A DNA stretch of 50,914 bases from a virus. Made by a program: the position numbers and the translations under genes. The notes beneath the pieces were generated by a model. It did not search any database. It was not told the DNA's origin and saw only the letters and a program-made list of their open reading frames with translations. Of this stretch, positions 41,642 to 49,132 are shown piece by piece. The stretch covers positions 1-50,914 of the IMG/VR virus record IMGVR_UViG_3300047560_001018; one strand, written 5' to 3'. Each line of letters begins with the position of its first letter. The first letter of the stretch is position 1.

Positions 41642-43066
41642 TTAAGCGATCGGCTTAGCGTCAGCCTTGCGAGTTGCATTCGTGTTGCTCTGGGTAGAGC
41701 CAACTGCTCCGCTATTGCCCTGTGATGGCACAACGCTGCTGCCAGTAGCTGCTGCACCGTTCTTGGTACCGTTAGCAGTAGGCAGGTCAGCTCGCATCTT
41801 CTTGATATCGAGAGCCTCAACGATTGCATCGCGGAGCTCGTCTTCCCAGATCGAACCAGCCTCGTAAGCAAGGATCAGTGACTGTGCGACTCGCTGCGAA
41901 GGCTCAGTCTCGATCTTTGGCCAGTTAATGTCAACATCCTTGACACCCATGAAGTTAAGAATACGCTGGTAGAACAGCGTCCAAACGTGCTGGCGAGCTT
42001 CCATTGCCTTGAGTGTCGGGACATCAAGGGTCTGTGCAGTGCCGTAAGCACCCGATGAACCCGGATCAGATAGCAGTGCAACTACCGAGACCTCAAGTGC
42101 TGAGGCAACCATTGAGCCAAGTGGGCGACCATCACCAAGATCTACTGATCCTGCACGAGGTAGCGATGAAAGCTCCATGTTGTCGCCCATGACAGCAGTT
42201 GATCCGGCAGTTCCACCATTTGCAATTGCTGCTGCAGCTGCCTGACCGGCAGTCTTAGTCTTTGACTTGAGCTGCCATGCAAACATACTGAGAGCCTTGA
42301 GCATACGCGAGCCATCCTTGAGGAACTCGTTGTATGCGTGAGCCCATGGTAGGGCTGGGAATGCGTCAGGGATGCCCCATACGTTGCCAGCTCGGCGGTT
42401 AACGCGGCTAGCAAATAGGCGGAAGTTAATGTCTACAGGCTGGTCCTGGATGCGGCCAACATAACGGCCATTCTCCGGAGCGTAGGTGTCAGCAGGATAC
42501 CAGACGTTCATCTGCTGTTCTTTTGCACTAGTGCCGCCAAGGTCCTGTGCCTTGCGAGTCCAAGTGCGACGGAAGTACCATACGTCTTCGTTGTCGTCTG
42601 GATTGGTTACGATTGCGGTGATCTGATCAAATGGCACACGCTGGAAAGCCTTGGTTGATACATTGCCAAGCACAAAGAACTGGCCATCAGTGAAGTGGCT
42701 ACGCTCGTTAATGACCTGCGCCTCTGGGCTGAACAGAACGTCTTGGTTCTGTGGCAGGTCGAAGACCTTCTGAAAGCGAGGCTGCAGATTACCAAACTCA
42801 ACTCCGCGCCCGAAGATGTAGCTGGTTCGTAGGCCGCAGCCTCGCTTGAGAAGTGGATTGCCCTCGCTAGTCTCGCGAATGCGAGCTGCAGCTTTCTGCA
42901 ATTCGTCGAGGGTGAAGCTTCCATTTGAGGTAGCACTGCTAACCGTGTTCCATCCAGCATCATCAAATGCCAGAATAGCAGTTGCCATGCTTGAGTAAGA
43001 CTCCTTGAGCAATTCATTCTCTTGGCTCATAGCAGCGAACTCTTCTGACAGCTTCTTAAAATCCAT
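41642..43066 (-). CDS. Portal protein, 474 aa
   Basis: In position between terminase and protease/scaffold. N-terminal helix and wing region, PRFQKVFDLPQNQDVLFSPEAQ, VWYFRRTWTRKAQDLG and a C-terminal Ala/Asn/Ser-rich tail fit actinophage portal proteins. It forms the dodecameric DNA channel at the capsid vertex. Start GTT.ATG context: ATG 43066 with AAAGGTATAAC. Confidence 0.85.
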   Translation of the reverse strand: MDFKKLSEEFAAMSQENELLKESYSSMATAILAFDDAGWNTVSSATSNGSFTLDELQKAAARIRETSEGNPLLKRGCGLRTSYIFGRGVEFGNLQPRFQKVFDLPQNQDVLFSPEAQVINERSHFTDGQFFVLGNVSTKAFQRVPFDQITAIVTNPDDNEDVWYFRRTWTRKAQDLGGTSAKEQQMNVWYPADTYAPENGRYVGRIQDQPVDINFRLFASRVNRRAGNVWGIPDAFPALPWAHAYNEFLKDGSRMLKALSMFAWQLKSKTKTAGQAAAAAIANGGTAGSTAVMGDNMELSSLPRAGSVDLGDGRPLGSMVASALEVSVVALLSDPGSSGAYGTAQTLDVPTLKAMEARQHVWTLFYQRILNFMGVKDVDINWPKIETEPSQRVAQSLILAYEAGSIWEDELRDAIVEALDIKKMRADLPTANGTKNGAAATGSSVVPSQGNSGAVGSTQSNTNATRKADAKPIA

Positions 43067-43083
43067 GTTATACCTTTCGATTA

Positions 43084-43227
43084 TTAAAGTATACCATGAT
43101 CGTGCATATATTTAATTAATTTATGCATATTTTGTGGATCATTTTTAAACAAACCCTCTGCAATGTTGCATCTTTTGCATAATACGCCACGAGCACATTT
43201 TCCACACGTTATGGCTACCAGCTCCAC
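43084..43227 (-). pseudogene. Truncated endonuclease VII-like protein, 47 aa
   Basis: Read from GTG 43227, overlapping the end of the terminase gene, the frame encodes TCGKCARGVLCKRCN followed by IAEGLFKNDPQNMHKLI. This is the C-terminal zinc-finger and helix of recombination endonuclease VII (R-G-L-L-C-x2-C-N and L-x-x-x-x-D-P). The usual D-H-x-H catalytic loop between the two Cys pairs is missing, so the gene looks like a remnant or a catalytically dead mini-protein. There is no clear ribosome site. Confidence 0.55.
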
Positions 43228-44726
43228 CCCGAGAGGAAGGGGTCTCTTGAGTCGAGCTCAAGATGGTCGAATGTCACCAGATCACCGGGCTTTTTATCTG
43301 CGTATGGTGATTCAATGATTCGGCTTAGATCTGCAGTGGCGTAAACCAGCGCATCCAAGTGGTCCGGAGACTTAACTCCGCGTGATCTCATATCGTCCTT
43401 TGACTCAATCTGAATCGCACCCTTCTGAGTGAACTTATATTGAATCATCAGCAGTTCTTCTAGAAGAACCTTGTCATCCGGATCAAGATCAACCTTGCCT
43501 GAAGATAGACCTTCTTTGAGGTTGTCATAATTCGCTGCACGAGCGTTAAGCCAGCGCATTTTGTCAGGAGACGCAGCAGAGCCGAGCATAGAGATAACCA
43601 GATAACGGTCCCCAGCAAGGCTAGCAACCAGATCCACAACAGGACCACCAAGGCCAGCAGCGTCAATACGAACTTCACTGGCCCCGTTGTCGATCGCAAG
43701 GTGGTGAATACGGTTCGCAGTTTCAATAGCTGTTGCTTTATTCCAGTGATCAACTTTTCGGCACCTTCCGCCTCGATTAATGTAAACTACAGAGTCGTCC
43801 TCACCAAAGCGAGCGACGTCCACGCCGAGCACACACTGGTATTCCATGTCCTCTGGGATGTCAGTGTCAATACCAGAGTCGATGTTGCTCTGTGTGAAGA
43901 ATGTATTGTCAGCTTCGTCCGGGAACTCAGCTAACACCTTGGAGCGGAATCGCGCAGAATCCTCACCCCATGAGATCTTCTGCTTCTCAACCCATGCAGG
44001 CTGAATCAGTAGTGGTAGCAGATCTTCCGGAACTTCATCCTTTTCATCGGTGAAGTTTGGAGTATCATATGCCGAGATCTTCAGCTTGTTCCACGTTGGG
44101 TCATCGCGGAAGATCTTGTGGAATGGAGTGCCTCGGTTATCCGGGTTTCCAATCGCAAGTACTCGCGCACCTTCAGTGTTGGTGACTGCTTCAGTAGCGG
44201 TATACAGGTCTTCTGGAATACCACCAGCCTCGTCAAGGATAACCATGACGTATCGGCGGTGGATACCCTGAAACGCACTAACAATGTCCTTATCGGCCGG
44301 TCTACGACCGAACGCGATCACTGTACCATCGTCAAGCTTCCATTCCTGACCCTGCGTGATATAGCCGGGCATCGGGTGGCCGTTCTGCTTCGCAAGCTTA
44401 AAGTTATCTCCCAGCTCGCGGAACAGCACTCGGGCGATCTGTACATACGTTGGAGCTGAACAGATCAGCGCAACGTCATACGGATCATGGGTAGCAATCC
44501 ACCATACGCCAAGCATTCCAGCAAGACCAGACTTGCCAGCACCGTTGCAAGAGACCACAGCAGTGTGGGAATGGTGTACCACACTCTGTGCAATCTCACG
44601 CTGCTTAGACCACATGTGCTTGCCTAGCACCTCTTTAGCCCATAGTGCTGGGTCAGTGAGGTACTCAGCCTTCTTGGAGCGCTTTCGCAAGTCCGCGATC
44701 ACATTGTCAAATACGTTATCTATCAA
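43215..44726 (-). CDS. terL: Terminase large subunit, 503 aa
   Basis: ATPase and nuclease that packages DNA into the procapsid. The Walker A-like segment CNGAGKS (60-66), Walker B VMVILDEAGG (about 160-169) and ATPase motif III AIGNPDN (191-197) are present. Nuclease acidic residues occur in GVDVARFGED (301-310), IDAAGLGG (354-361) and SPDHLDALVYA (453-463). Its start overlaps the small-subunit stop by four bases. Confidence 0.94.
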   Translation of the reverse strand: MIDNVFDNVIADLRKRSKKAEYLTDPALWAKEVLGKHMWSKQREIAQSVVHHSHTAVVSCNGAGKSGLAGMLGVWWIATHDPYDVALICSAPTYVQIARVLFRELGDNFKLAKQNGHPMPGYITQGQEWKLDDGTVIAFGRRPADKDIVSAFQGIHRRYVMVILDEAGGIPEDLYTATEAVTNTEGARVLAIGNPDNRGTPFHKIFRDDPTWNKLKISAYDTPNFTDEKDEVPEDLLPLLIQPAWVEKQKISWGEDSARFRSKVLAEFPDEADNTFFTQSNIDSGIDTDIPEDMEYQCVLGVDVARFGEDDSVVYINRGGRCRKVDHWNKATAIETANRIHHLAIDNGASEVRIDAAGLGGPVVDLVASLAGDRYLVISMLGSAASPDKMRWLNARAANYDNLKEGLSSGKVDLDPDDKVLLEELLMIQYKFTQKGAIQIESKDDMRSRGVKSPDHLDALVYATADLSRIIESPYADKKPGDLVTFDHLELDSRDPFLSGWSW

Positions 44727-45226
44727 GCTGACTCTTCCTCAAGAATCTCATACTTTGCTCGCACAAGGCCGTCAGCCACCAGTTCATCCAGCTCATAGCT
44801 TGGGATATCAGGGTACTTAGCTGCCAGTTCCTTTTTAGCAAAGTTCAGCGCAGAGTCCATGGCTCGCAGCAAGATGCGCTCCTGAAAGCGAGTTAGCTTT
44901 AGCAGGTTCTCGTCGATCTCAACCTTCTGGGAATCAAGTCGCTTGCCAATGAGCTCAAGCGTCTTTAGCAGCAGTCGTGCAGACTCCGGGTCACCATTCT
45001 TAATGGCGGCTCCCTGCAGCGACTCCTTAAGCTCCTGTAGCTCCTGCAAAAGCAGCAATCGCTGTTCGTGCTCGGTCCAAATGTCCCGGCTTGCTAGTAG
45101 CTGCTTAACGTGCTGTACGGCCTGATCTGCAGGAATGCCGGTCAGTCGCTCAATCTCTACACCAGACTTACCACCTGCTGCTGATCGCAGCAGTAGATCG
45201 TCTAGTACTGATATCTCTTTGCCCAT
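44723..45226 (-). CDS. Putative terminase small subunit, 167 aa
   Basis: Mostly helical protein immediately before terL with ATGA-type coupling. An N-terminal HTH-like part (LLLRSAAGGKSGVEIERLTGIP) may bind packaging-site DNA, and helical segments later in the chain could mediate oligomerisation. Assigned by position, size and the N-terminal HTH. Confidence 0.75.
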   Translation of the reverse strand: MGKEISVLDDLLLRSAAGGKSGVEIERLTGIPADQAVQHVKQLLASRDIWTEHEQRLLLLQELQELKESLQGAAIKNGDPESARLLLKTLELIGKRLDSQKVEIDENLLKLTRFQERILLRAMDSALNFAKKELAAKYPDIPSYELDELVADGLVRAKYEILEEESA

Positions 45227-45423
45227 TACAAGCCCTTCAAATGGTTATCTCGTTTGGCGGTTCCGATCGATGCGCCGATAATGTCCTTCAGCGTAGTAAT
45301 CTGCGACTGCAGGTCGTTCACAACCTCGAATAGCTGTGCGATTGCTTGGTCCATCTCTTGCACAGTGGGGAGGTAGTCATTGCCTTGCTGCTGTGGGATC
45401 GGATCAGTTAGACCCCGGCTCAC
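45226..45423 (-). CDS. Small coiled-coil protein, 65 aa
   Basis: MDQAIAQLFEVVNDLQSQITTLKDIIG is a clear heptad coiled coil. ATG 45423 overlaps the preceding gene by four bases and the stop overlaps the terS start by one. Function unknown. Confidence 0.65.
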   Translation of the reverse strand: MSRGLTDPIPQQQGNDYLPTVQEMDQAIAQLFEVVNDLQSQITTLKDIIGASIGTAKRDNHLKGL

Positions 45424-45656
45424 GCGATCAGTCCTTCATTGGTTGCTCGCCACTGTGATGGGGTGTGGTTGTCCTCGATCTGAGTCTTCATCTCAACGTC
45501 CTCGTATAGGCGAATGACGTGCATACATGGGTCATTGCCGTCTTCGAACTCCTGGAACTCAAGATCGGACATTGGCAGTCCGTCGTGAGTGTAGCAGACC
45601 GATGGTCCGCACCAGCCATTGTCGTATCCTTGTTGTAGCCATTCTTTAAATGTCAT
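45420..45656 (-). CDS. Hypothetical protein, 78 aa
   Basis: Acidic protein with KEWLQQGYDNGWCGPSVCYTHDG near the N-terminus and MHVIRLYEDVEMK later. The first half looks like a conserved phage motif found at the beginning of packaging modules. ATGA overlaps with both neighbours; function unknown. Confidence 0.6.
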   Translation of the reverse strand: MTFKEWLQQGYDNGWCGPSVCYTHDGLPMSDLEFQEFEDGNDPCMHVIRLYEDVEMKTQIEDNHTPSQWRATNEGLIA

Positions 45657-45895
45657 TGTATTGCCTCCGCTTCAGTTTTGTATGTGTAAATTGCTTCATT
45701 AATAATATCCCAGATCTCAAATTCTGTTGATGGATCCATCTCAAAATAGACCTCCCAGAGTGTCTCTGGTGCATCATTGTCTTCTTTGAATACGCCACGC
45801 CAAACCTCGATCTCGTTTTCGCCAGCTGCGTCAATTAGATCAAGGGATAGGGTTGCTTTGCCGTATCCTTCTAGGGTGATAAGTATTTCGCTCAT
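45653..45895 (-). CDS. Hypothetical protein, first gene of the late operon, 80 aa
   Basis: ATG 45895 is preferred over 45904 because GTAGGATG lies at proper spacing. Beta-rich acidic protein (EILITLEGYGKATLSLDLID... EVYFEMDPSTEFEIWDII). It starts the leftward late operon, whose promoter should lie in the gap upstream of it, but I could not identify a convincing one. Confidence 0.65.
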   Translation of the reverse strand: MSEILITLEGYGKATLSLDLIDAAGENEIEVWRGVFKEDNDAPETLWEVYFEMDPSTEFEIWDIINEAIYTYKTEAEAIQ

Positions 45896-46297
45896 GAGAT
45901 ACATCCTACCACAAGATTGCTACAAAGTCCAAAAGATTTAAAAATACCGGCGAAAAATTTTTTATAGGTCATTTTGATCGTTAAAGAAATGGATGGAATT
46001 TTTTACAGATCAGCTTGGAATTTTTGCGCGGTTGTGCGCCGCCCAGGATCCGCCTAGCTGCTGGAATAAAAAGATTTGTTTCCCCTGGTTTTTTGATTGC
46101 GCGGATCTAAATTGCCATGCTAACTTTGTTCTTGTCGCCGAGGATGACGGGTTAGCCCGAAGGATTCCGAGAGCCGACTTGAAACTTGAAAACTCAACAG
46201 AGATACACGAAGCGCCTAATCGGATTCTAGGCCTAGGGATTAAATGCCCTAGGTTTAGTGGCTGGATTAGCCGAACAACCTAGAGAAAGAAAGACCT
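45896..46297. other. Divergent intergenic region without a recognised gene
   Basis: Lies between the leftward late operon and the rightward right arm. It must contain the late promoter and a start point for the right arm, but no TTGACA/TATAAT pair with good spacing stands out. It contains AT-rich tracts (45938-45967), GC-rich inverted repeats near 46026-46044 and the first right-arm leader hairpin. A 96-codon frame at 45993-46283 has no ribosome site and was not accepted. Confidence 0.5.
46228..46297 (+). repeat. Right-arm leader element 1
   Basis: Hairpin CCTAGGG (46232-46238) / CCCTAGG (46247-46253), then ACCTAGAGAAAGAAAGACC and ATG. First of six related leaders described in the findings. 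Confidence 0.65.
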
Positions 46298-46459
46298 ATG
46301 TTCACGAAGCCCGACTTGCGAGACGGCCTTTTTTACTGCGAGACCTGCGGTGAAGTCGAATTTACCGACAACTGCGGCGCATGGAATCGAATCCTTGACC
46401 CAATTTGTCCAACTTGCTTCGATGAATTGACCGAAGCCGAACAGGAAGACCGCTACTAA
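46298..46459 (+). CDS. Zinc-ribbon protein, 53 aa
   Basis: ATG 46298 follows the leader tract AGAGAAAGAAAGACCT. The product contains CETC and CPTC pairs plus an intervening C (NCGAWN), a plausible zinc ribbon, and has an acidic tail. Recovered by the leader sequence and by the TAATG overlap with the next gene. Function unknown. Confidence 0.65.
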   Translation: MFTKPDLRDGLFYCETCGEVEFTDNCGAWNRILDPICPTCFDELTEAEQEDRY

Positions 46460-46734
46460 TGAGCAAGCGCAACGCAACAACCGACTTTGTGCCAGTGCTT
46501 GGCATGACCTACGCAAACGAATACTTTGTTGGCGTAATCACCGAAGTTAGCGAGCGTCACACTGCCGCTAACGGCAAAGAACTTATCCGCTTCCAGATTG
46601 AGATTCAGGCAATCACAGACACCGCTCAGGCTATGGCTTTGAGCCTCGAGCCAGGGCAACGTGTCTGGCGTCAAGCAACCCCAACACACGCCGCAAACGG
46701 CCGCTGGAATGTAATGCGCAACGCTGGCCAGTAG
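46459..46734 (+). CDS. Hypothetical beta-rich protein, 91 aa
   Basis: TAATG-coupled to the zinc protein. EYFVGVITEVSERHTAANGKELIRFQIEIQ-type strands suggest an OB-like or SH3-like barrel that could bind nucleic acid, followed by a Trp-containing basic end (RVWRQATPTHAANGRW). No family recognised. Confidence 0.65.
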   Translation: MSKRNATTDFVPVLGMTYANEYFVGVITEVSERHTAANGKELIRFQIEIQAITDTAQAMALSLEPGQRVWRQATPTHAANGRWNVMRNAGQ

Positions 46735-46801
46735 GCTAGACTTAGACCTAGGCAAGTCTCTAAAAGGCCTATCCACAACCCAACAGAAAGAAAGAAAGAA
46801 C
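46735..46801 (+). repeat. Right-arm leader element 2
   Basis: TAGGC (46749-46753) can pair with GCCTA (46767-46771); the element ends in ACCCAACAGAAAGAAAGAAAGAAC just before ATG 46802. It is longer-looped than the later copies. Confidence 0.65.
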
Positions 46802-47044
46802 ATGACGCAAGCAACCGTGAATCATGCAATTGCCCGCTCGATTGCCGACCTAGTGACGGCCGCGATGACCGAGGCCCGAGACGGCTGGGAATACGAAGAC
46901 ACGCTGGCCCGTGTTGAGATGGCCGGATACCTCGATGGCATGACCCAGATGGCAATCCTTCTAGGCTTCGAAGTAGTAACGAAGGGCTCGGAAGAATTGA
47001 CCCTACTCGGCCGCGGCTACATCGAGAAGCTCGCCAACGCATAA
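46802..47044 (+). CDS. Hypothetical helical protein, 80 aa
   Basis: ATG follows the leader AGAAAGAAAGAAAGAAC with no GGAGG. Helical protein with ARSIADLVTAAMTEARDG and LDGMTQMAILLGFEVV; coding in a GC-richer style than the left arm. Function unknown. Confidence 0.65.
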   Translation: MTQATVNHAIARSIADLVTAAMTEARDGWEYEDTLARVEMAGYLDGMTQMAILLGFEVVTKGSEELTLLGRGYIEKLANA

Positions 47045-47116
47045 TAGCGACAACCAGCACCTACCGCCCTAGGCATGGCCTCTAAACTGCCTACACCTTC
47101 AAACAGAAAGACAATC
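47045..47116 (+). repeat. Right-arm leader element 3
   Basis: TAGGCA (47070-47075) and TGCCTA (47088-47093) form a 6-bp stem, followed by CAAACAGAAAGACAATC and ATG 47117. The AGAAAG tract is shortened. Confidence 0.6.
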
Positions 47117-47422
47117 ATGCACCCCGCAATCATCCACGCAATCAAGCGCCGCCAGGATTTTTCACTTGATCTATCGGCCGCCCGTATCGAAGGCCGAAGC
47201 CGTGACCTAATCACGCAAGACGGCCACGCCTACACGACCTACACCGTGTTTTATGACGGCGAAAAGGTTCTCTACTCGGCCGGCTACAGCACCCGCTTTA
47301 ACGATTTCGTGGCTATGCACTACACCGTTACCGACGAAGTGTTCGCCAGCGACTTCATGCTGAACCGATACCAGCGCGTTAACGCCGTGTCGGACGCGCT
47401 GGCCGAAGCTCTCGGCCTGTAG
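47117..47422 (+). CDS. Hypothetical protein, 101 aa
   Basis: ATG 47117 is chosen by the leader; an in-frame ATG at 47075 lies inside the leader hairpin region. Beta-rich: YTTYTVFYDGEKVLYSAGYSTRFNDF. Basic and hydrophilic; function unknown. Confidence 0.65.
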   Translation: MHPAIIHAIKRRQDFSLDLSAARIEGRSRDLITQDGHAYTTYTVFYDGEKVLYSAGYSTRFNDFVAMHYTVTDEVFASDFMLNRYQRVNAVSDALAEALGL

Positions 47423-47505
47423 CAAGTCGTGTAGGTTCAACTCTGGTTTTTTGCTAGAGTTGTTCCTAGGCAACTTGCCTAACCCAACTAGAGAAAGAAA
47501 GAAAC
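47423..47505 (+). repeat. Right-arm leader element 4
   Basis: TCGTGTAG (47427-47434), hairpin CAACTCT/AGAGTTG (47438-47462), second hairpin TAGGC-AACTT-GCCTA (47467-47481), then CCCAACTAGAGAAAGAAAGAAAC and ATG. It is the complete form of the element together with copies 5 and 6. Confidence 0.75.
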
Positions 47506-47655
47506 ATGGCAACCTTCACCGTAGTCGAGACCTACGTTTACAAGATTGAAGCCGAGTCGGCCAGCCAGGCCGAGGAATTGTTCGCGACCTACATGGCTGA
47601 GGATGACGACCGCCTACAGCTGATTGACAACCAGCTAGAAGTCGAGACCAACTAG
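47506..47655 (+). CDS. Hypothetical protein, 49 aa
   Basis: ATG follows the fourth leader. TFTVVETYVYKIEAESASQAEELF resembles one strand-helix unit of a small alpha/beta domain; the tail is acidic. The domain repeats the feel of the left-arm small proteins. Function unknown. Confidence 0.65.
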   Translation: MATFTVVETYVYKIEAESASQAEELFATYMAEDDDRLQLIDNQLEVETN

Positions 47656-47737
47656 CTCGAATCGTGTAGTTCAGCCCTAGACTTGTGCTAGGGTTGTTCT
47701 AGGCAATTCGCCTAACCCAACAACAGAAAGAAAGAAT
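47656..47737 (+). repeat. Right-arm leader element 5
   Basis: TCGTGTAG (47662-47669), hairpin CCCTAG/CTAGGG (47675-47693), second hairpin TAGGC-AATTC-GCCTA (47700-47714), then ACCCAACAACAGAAAGAAAGAAT and ATG. Closest to copy 4 in layout. Confidence 0.75.
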
Positions 47738-47962
47738 ATGAAGCACACACTTCGCCGCGCGATTGCTTCGGCTATCGCCATCCCATTCATCGCCGGGGCT
47801 AACGTCTTCGCCTACATGACGGCCGCGAGCCTGTTCCCTAGCGTGGACTCAATTGCCCGCCTAGTCGATTCCTACAACAGCGGCCTAGCGATTGCCGTTT
47901 CGGTCGCCGTCACCTTCACCTTCGGCCCGCAACTCAGCCGCGTCTTCGGATTCAACAAGTAG
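47738..47962 (+). CDS. Small membrane protein, 74 aa
   Basis: Two hydrophobic segments are visible: SAIAIPFIAGANVFAYMTAASLF (about residues 11-33) and GLAIAVSVAVTFTFG (about 49-63), with a basic N-terminus. Probably two membrane helices. It may act on the host envelope; position far from the lysis genes argues against holin. Confidence 0.65.
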   Translation: MKHTLRRAIASAIAIPFIAGANVFAYMTAASLFPSVDSIARLVDSYNSGLAIAVSVAVTFTFGPQLSRVFGFNK

Positions 47963-47974
47963 AGAGGATTCAAA

Positions 47975-48334
47975 GTGCCTGCACTAATTCAGATGGATGT
48001 AACAACCGAATACGCTTACAACAAGCGTCAAGCATGGGACAAAATCAAGCGCGAAAATCCTGAATGGTTCTCGCCTGAGAGTGTCGAGTTCTGGGGCACT
48101 CAGTGCCTATTTGACGCAATCCACCCAGTGGGTGCCGAGAATTACCTGTTCATTACCAGCGAGGATAACTTCGACCGCACGAAGAAGCTTTACTCGGTTC
48201 GCGAAGCATTCAATGGCGGCGGAATTCACACGCATGCATTTCAGGAATTCTCGGGCATCGAAACAGCATGGATCTATCTAGCGGCACTGGTTTACGAAGA
48301 ACAGACCGCTAGCGGAATCGAACAACGCTGGTAA
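47975..48334 (+). CDS. Hypothetical protein, 119 aa
   Basis: GTG 47975 follows AGAGAGGATTCAAA, a conventional ribosome site rather than the leader repeat, and the gene is only 12 bases from the membrane protein. Mixed alpha/beta, with many aromatic residues, including WFSPESVEFWGTQCLFDA. No family recognised. Confidence 0.65.
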   Translation: MPALIQMDVTTEYAYNKRQAWDKIKRENPEWFSPESVEFWGTQCLFDAIHPVGAENYLFITSEDNFDRTKKLYSVREAFNGGGIHTHAFQEFSGIETAWIYLAALVYEEQTASGIEQRW

Positions 48335-48424
48335 ACGTGTCGTATAGTTGGGGCATAGCGTACGAAAGTGTGCTATGCTTCTTCTAGGCAACACGCCTAC
48401 ACAAAACACACAGAAGGAAAAAAC
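48335..48424 (+). repeat. Right-arm leader element 6
   Basis: TCGTATAG (48340-48347), hairpin GCATAGC/GCTATGC (48353-48378), second hairpin TAGGC-AACAC-GCCTA (48385-48399), then CACACAGAAGGAAAAAAC and ATG. Here the purine tract includes AGAAGGA, closer to a normal ribosome site. Confidence 0.75.
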
Positions 48425-48622
48425 ATGGCATACACCGACATGAACACGGCATTCGTTAGCGCGGAGGGGGACTACTCGGCTTACCAGCGCGTGATTGTAT
48501 TCAACCCTCACGACCTATCAGACGACCAGTGGGAGACCCTCTCGGGCGTCTCAGACCGCGAGCGCATTCACTTCATCGAAGCTTGCCTGAACGGCCGCGA
48601 CACCAGCGAATGGGAGGGCTAG
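48425..48622 (+). CDS. Hypothetical protein, 65 aa
   Basis: ATG 48425 follows the sixth leader; the longer frame is inside the leader. Contains YQRVIVFNPHDLSDDQWETLSGVSDRERI, a Trp-containing helical stretch typical of several actinophage small proteins. Function unknown. Confidence 0.65.
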   Translation: MAYTDMNTAFVSAEGDYSAYQRVIVFNPHDLSDDQWETLSGVSDRERIHFIEACLNGRDTSEWEG

Positions 48623-48625
48623 AAC

Positions 48626-48727
48626 ATGGCCCGCCCAGACTCGAAGCGCACCATTCACGCGAAGGCTCGAGCAATCGACCTGCGCAAAGCCCGCACCCGC
48701 AAAGCTGTCTTCGGCACAAGCAAGTAG
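48626..48727 (+). CDS. Very basic peptide, 33 aa
   Basis: ATG 48626, four bases after the previous stop, with GGGAGGGCT as ribosome site. The sequence (ARPDSKRTIHAKARAIDLRK...) has about twelve Lys/Arg residues, like a nucleic-acid-binding or ribosome-associated peptide. The strong site and adjacency favour a gene. Confidence 0.55.
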   Translation: MARPDSKRTIHAKARAIDLRKARTRKAVFGTSK

Positions 48728-48805
48728 GTGCAACCGGCCGACCCGTGGGAATCCGCCTTCGGGTTCGGCCAGGCCACCGATCTACGGCCGGCTAGCTTGA
48801 GATAA
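48728..48805 (+). CDS. Possible 25-aa peptide
   Basis: Opens with GTG directly after the preceding TAG and ends at TAA within the first promoter's upstream motif. It reads QPADPWESAFGFGQATDL. No ribosome site; the same stretch holds a GC-rich hairpin, so it may be non-coding. Confidence 0.25.
   Translation: MQPADPWESAFGFGQATDLRPASLR
48736..48770 (+). terminator. GC-rich hairpin without T-tract
   Basis: GGCCGACCCG (48736-48745) pairs with CGGGTTCGGCC (48760-48770) except for one bulge. No T run follows. It ends the small-gene operon and precedes the promoter array, so it may be a rho-type pause or processing site. Confidence 0.4.
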
Positions 48806-48851
48806 CAATTCGATAACGGCACTTGACAAGCTGCACAAGCTCGGCTAAGCT
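48802..48851 (+). promoter_or_regulatory. Right-arm promoter P1 with tandem TAAC boxes
   Basis: ATAAC at 48802-48806 and 48813-48817 (11-base period), then TTGACA (48823-48828), 17-base spacer and TAAGCT (48846-48851). The second box ends five bases before the -35. The transcript would begin before a short structured region and other promoters. Confidence 0.75.
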
Positions 48852-48876
48852 AGAGCTACAAATAAAAAACGATCTA

Positions 48877-48930
48877 TGGGTTTGGTCCGAAATGCCCGGT
48901 AATGCAACGGTTCAAAATCCACCCTACCCA
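48877..48930 (+). ncRNA. Possible small structured RNA
   Basis: TGGGT (48877-48881) pairs with ACCCA (48926-48930), with an inner short pairing and a GGTTCAAAATCC segment resembling a T-arm. No reading frame. It would be transcribed from P1. Much weaker than tRNA-Asn; it may be a decayed tRNA or chance. Confidence 0.25.
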
Positions 48931-48941
48931 AAATTGGAATA

Positions 48942-48990
48942 TAACAATTTGGTAACATCGCTTGACACGGCGAGCGCTTTTCGCTAGGCT
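48942..48990 (+). promoter_or_regulatory. Right-arm promoter P2 with tandem TAAC boxes
   Basis: ATAACAATTTGGTAAC then TTGACA (48962-48967), 17-base spacer, TAGGCT (48985-48990). Same architecture as P1, ten bases shorter downstream region. Confidence 0.75.
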
Positions 48991-49013
48991 AGTTTTGATA
49001 CCCGTTTTGGAAT

Positions 49014-49063
49014 ATAACAATCCGGTAACAAAGCTTGACAACCGGCCGAGCTTATGCTATGCA
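49014..49063 (+). promoter_or_regulatory. Right-arm promoter P3 with tandem TAAC boxes
   Basis: ATAACAATCCGGTAAC then TTGACA (49035-49040), 17-base spacer and TATGCA (49058-49063). Confidence 0.7.
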
Positions 49064-49082
49064 TCCGGCCGGCCAGGGCAAT

Positions 49083-49132
49083 GTAACAATTTGGTAACGA
49101 AGCTTGACACAAAGCTAGATCCATGCTTAACT
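49083..49132 (+). promoter_or_regulatory. Right-arm promoter P4 with tandem TAAC boxes
   Basis: GTAACAATTTGGTAAC then TTGACA (49104-49109), 17-base spacer and TTAACT (49127-49132). Nearest promoter to the 46-aa gene and the Gp88-family gene. Confidence 0.7.

Noticed and set aside
45993-46283. 96-codon rightward frame in the divergent intergenic region
   Set aside because: No ribosome site, overlaps AT tracts and the leader-1 hairpin, irregular composition and no recognisable domain.
46280-47512. Several leftward frames opposite the right-arm genes (up to 129 codons)
   Set aside because: They mirror the rightward coding genes, lack ribosome sites, and their codon content follows the opposite strand.
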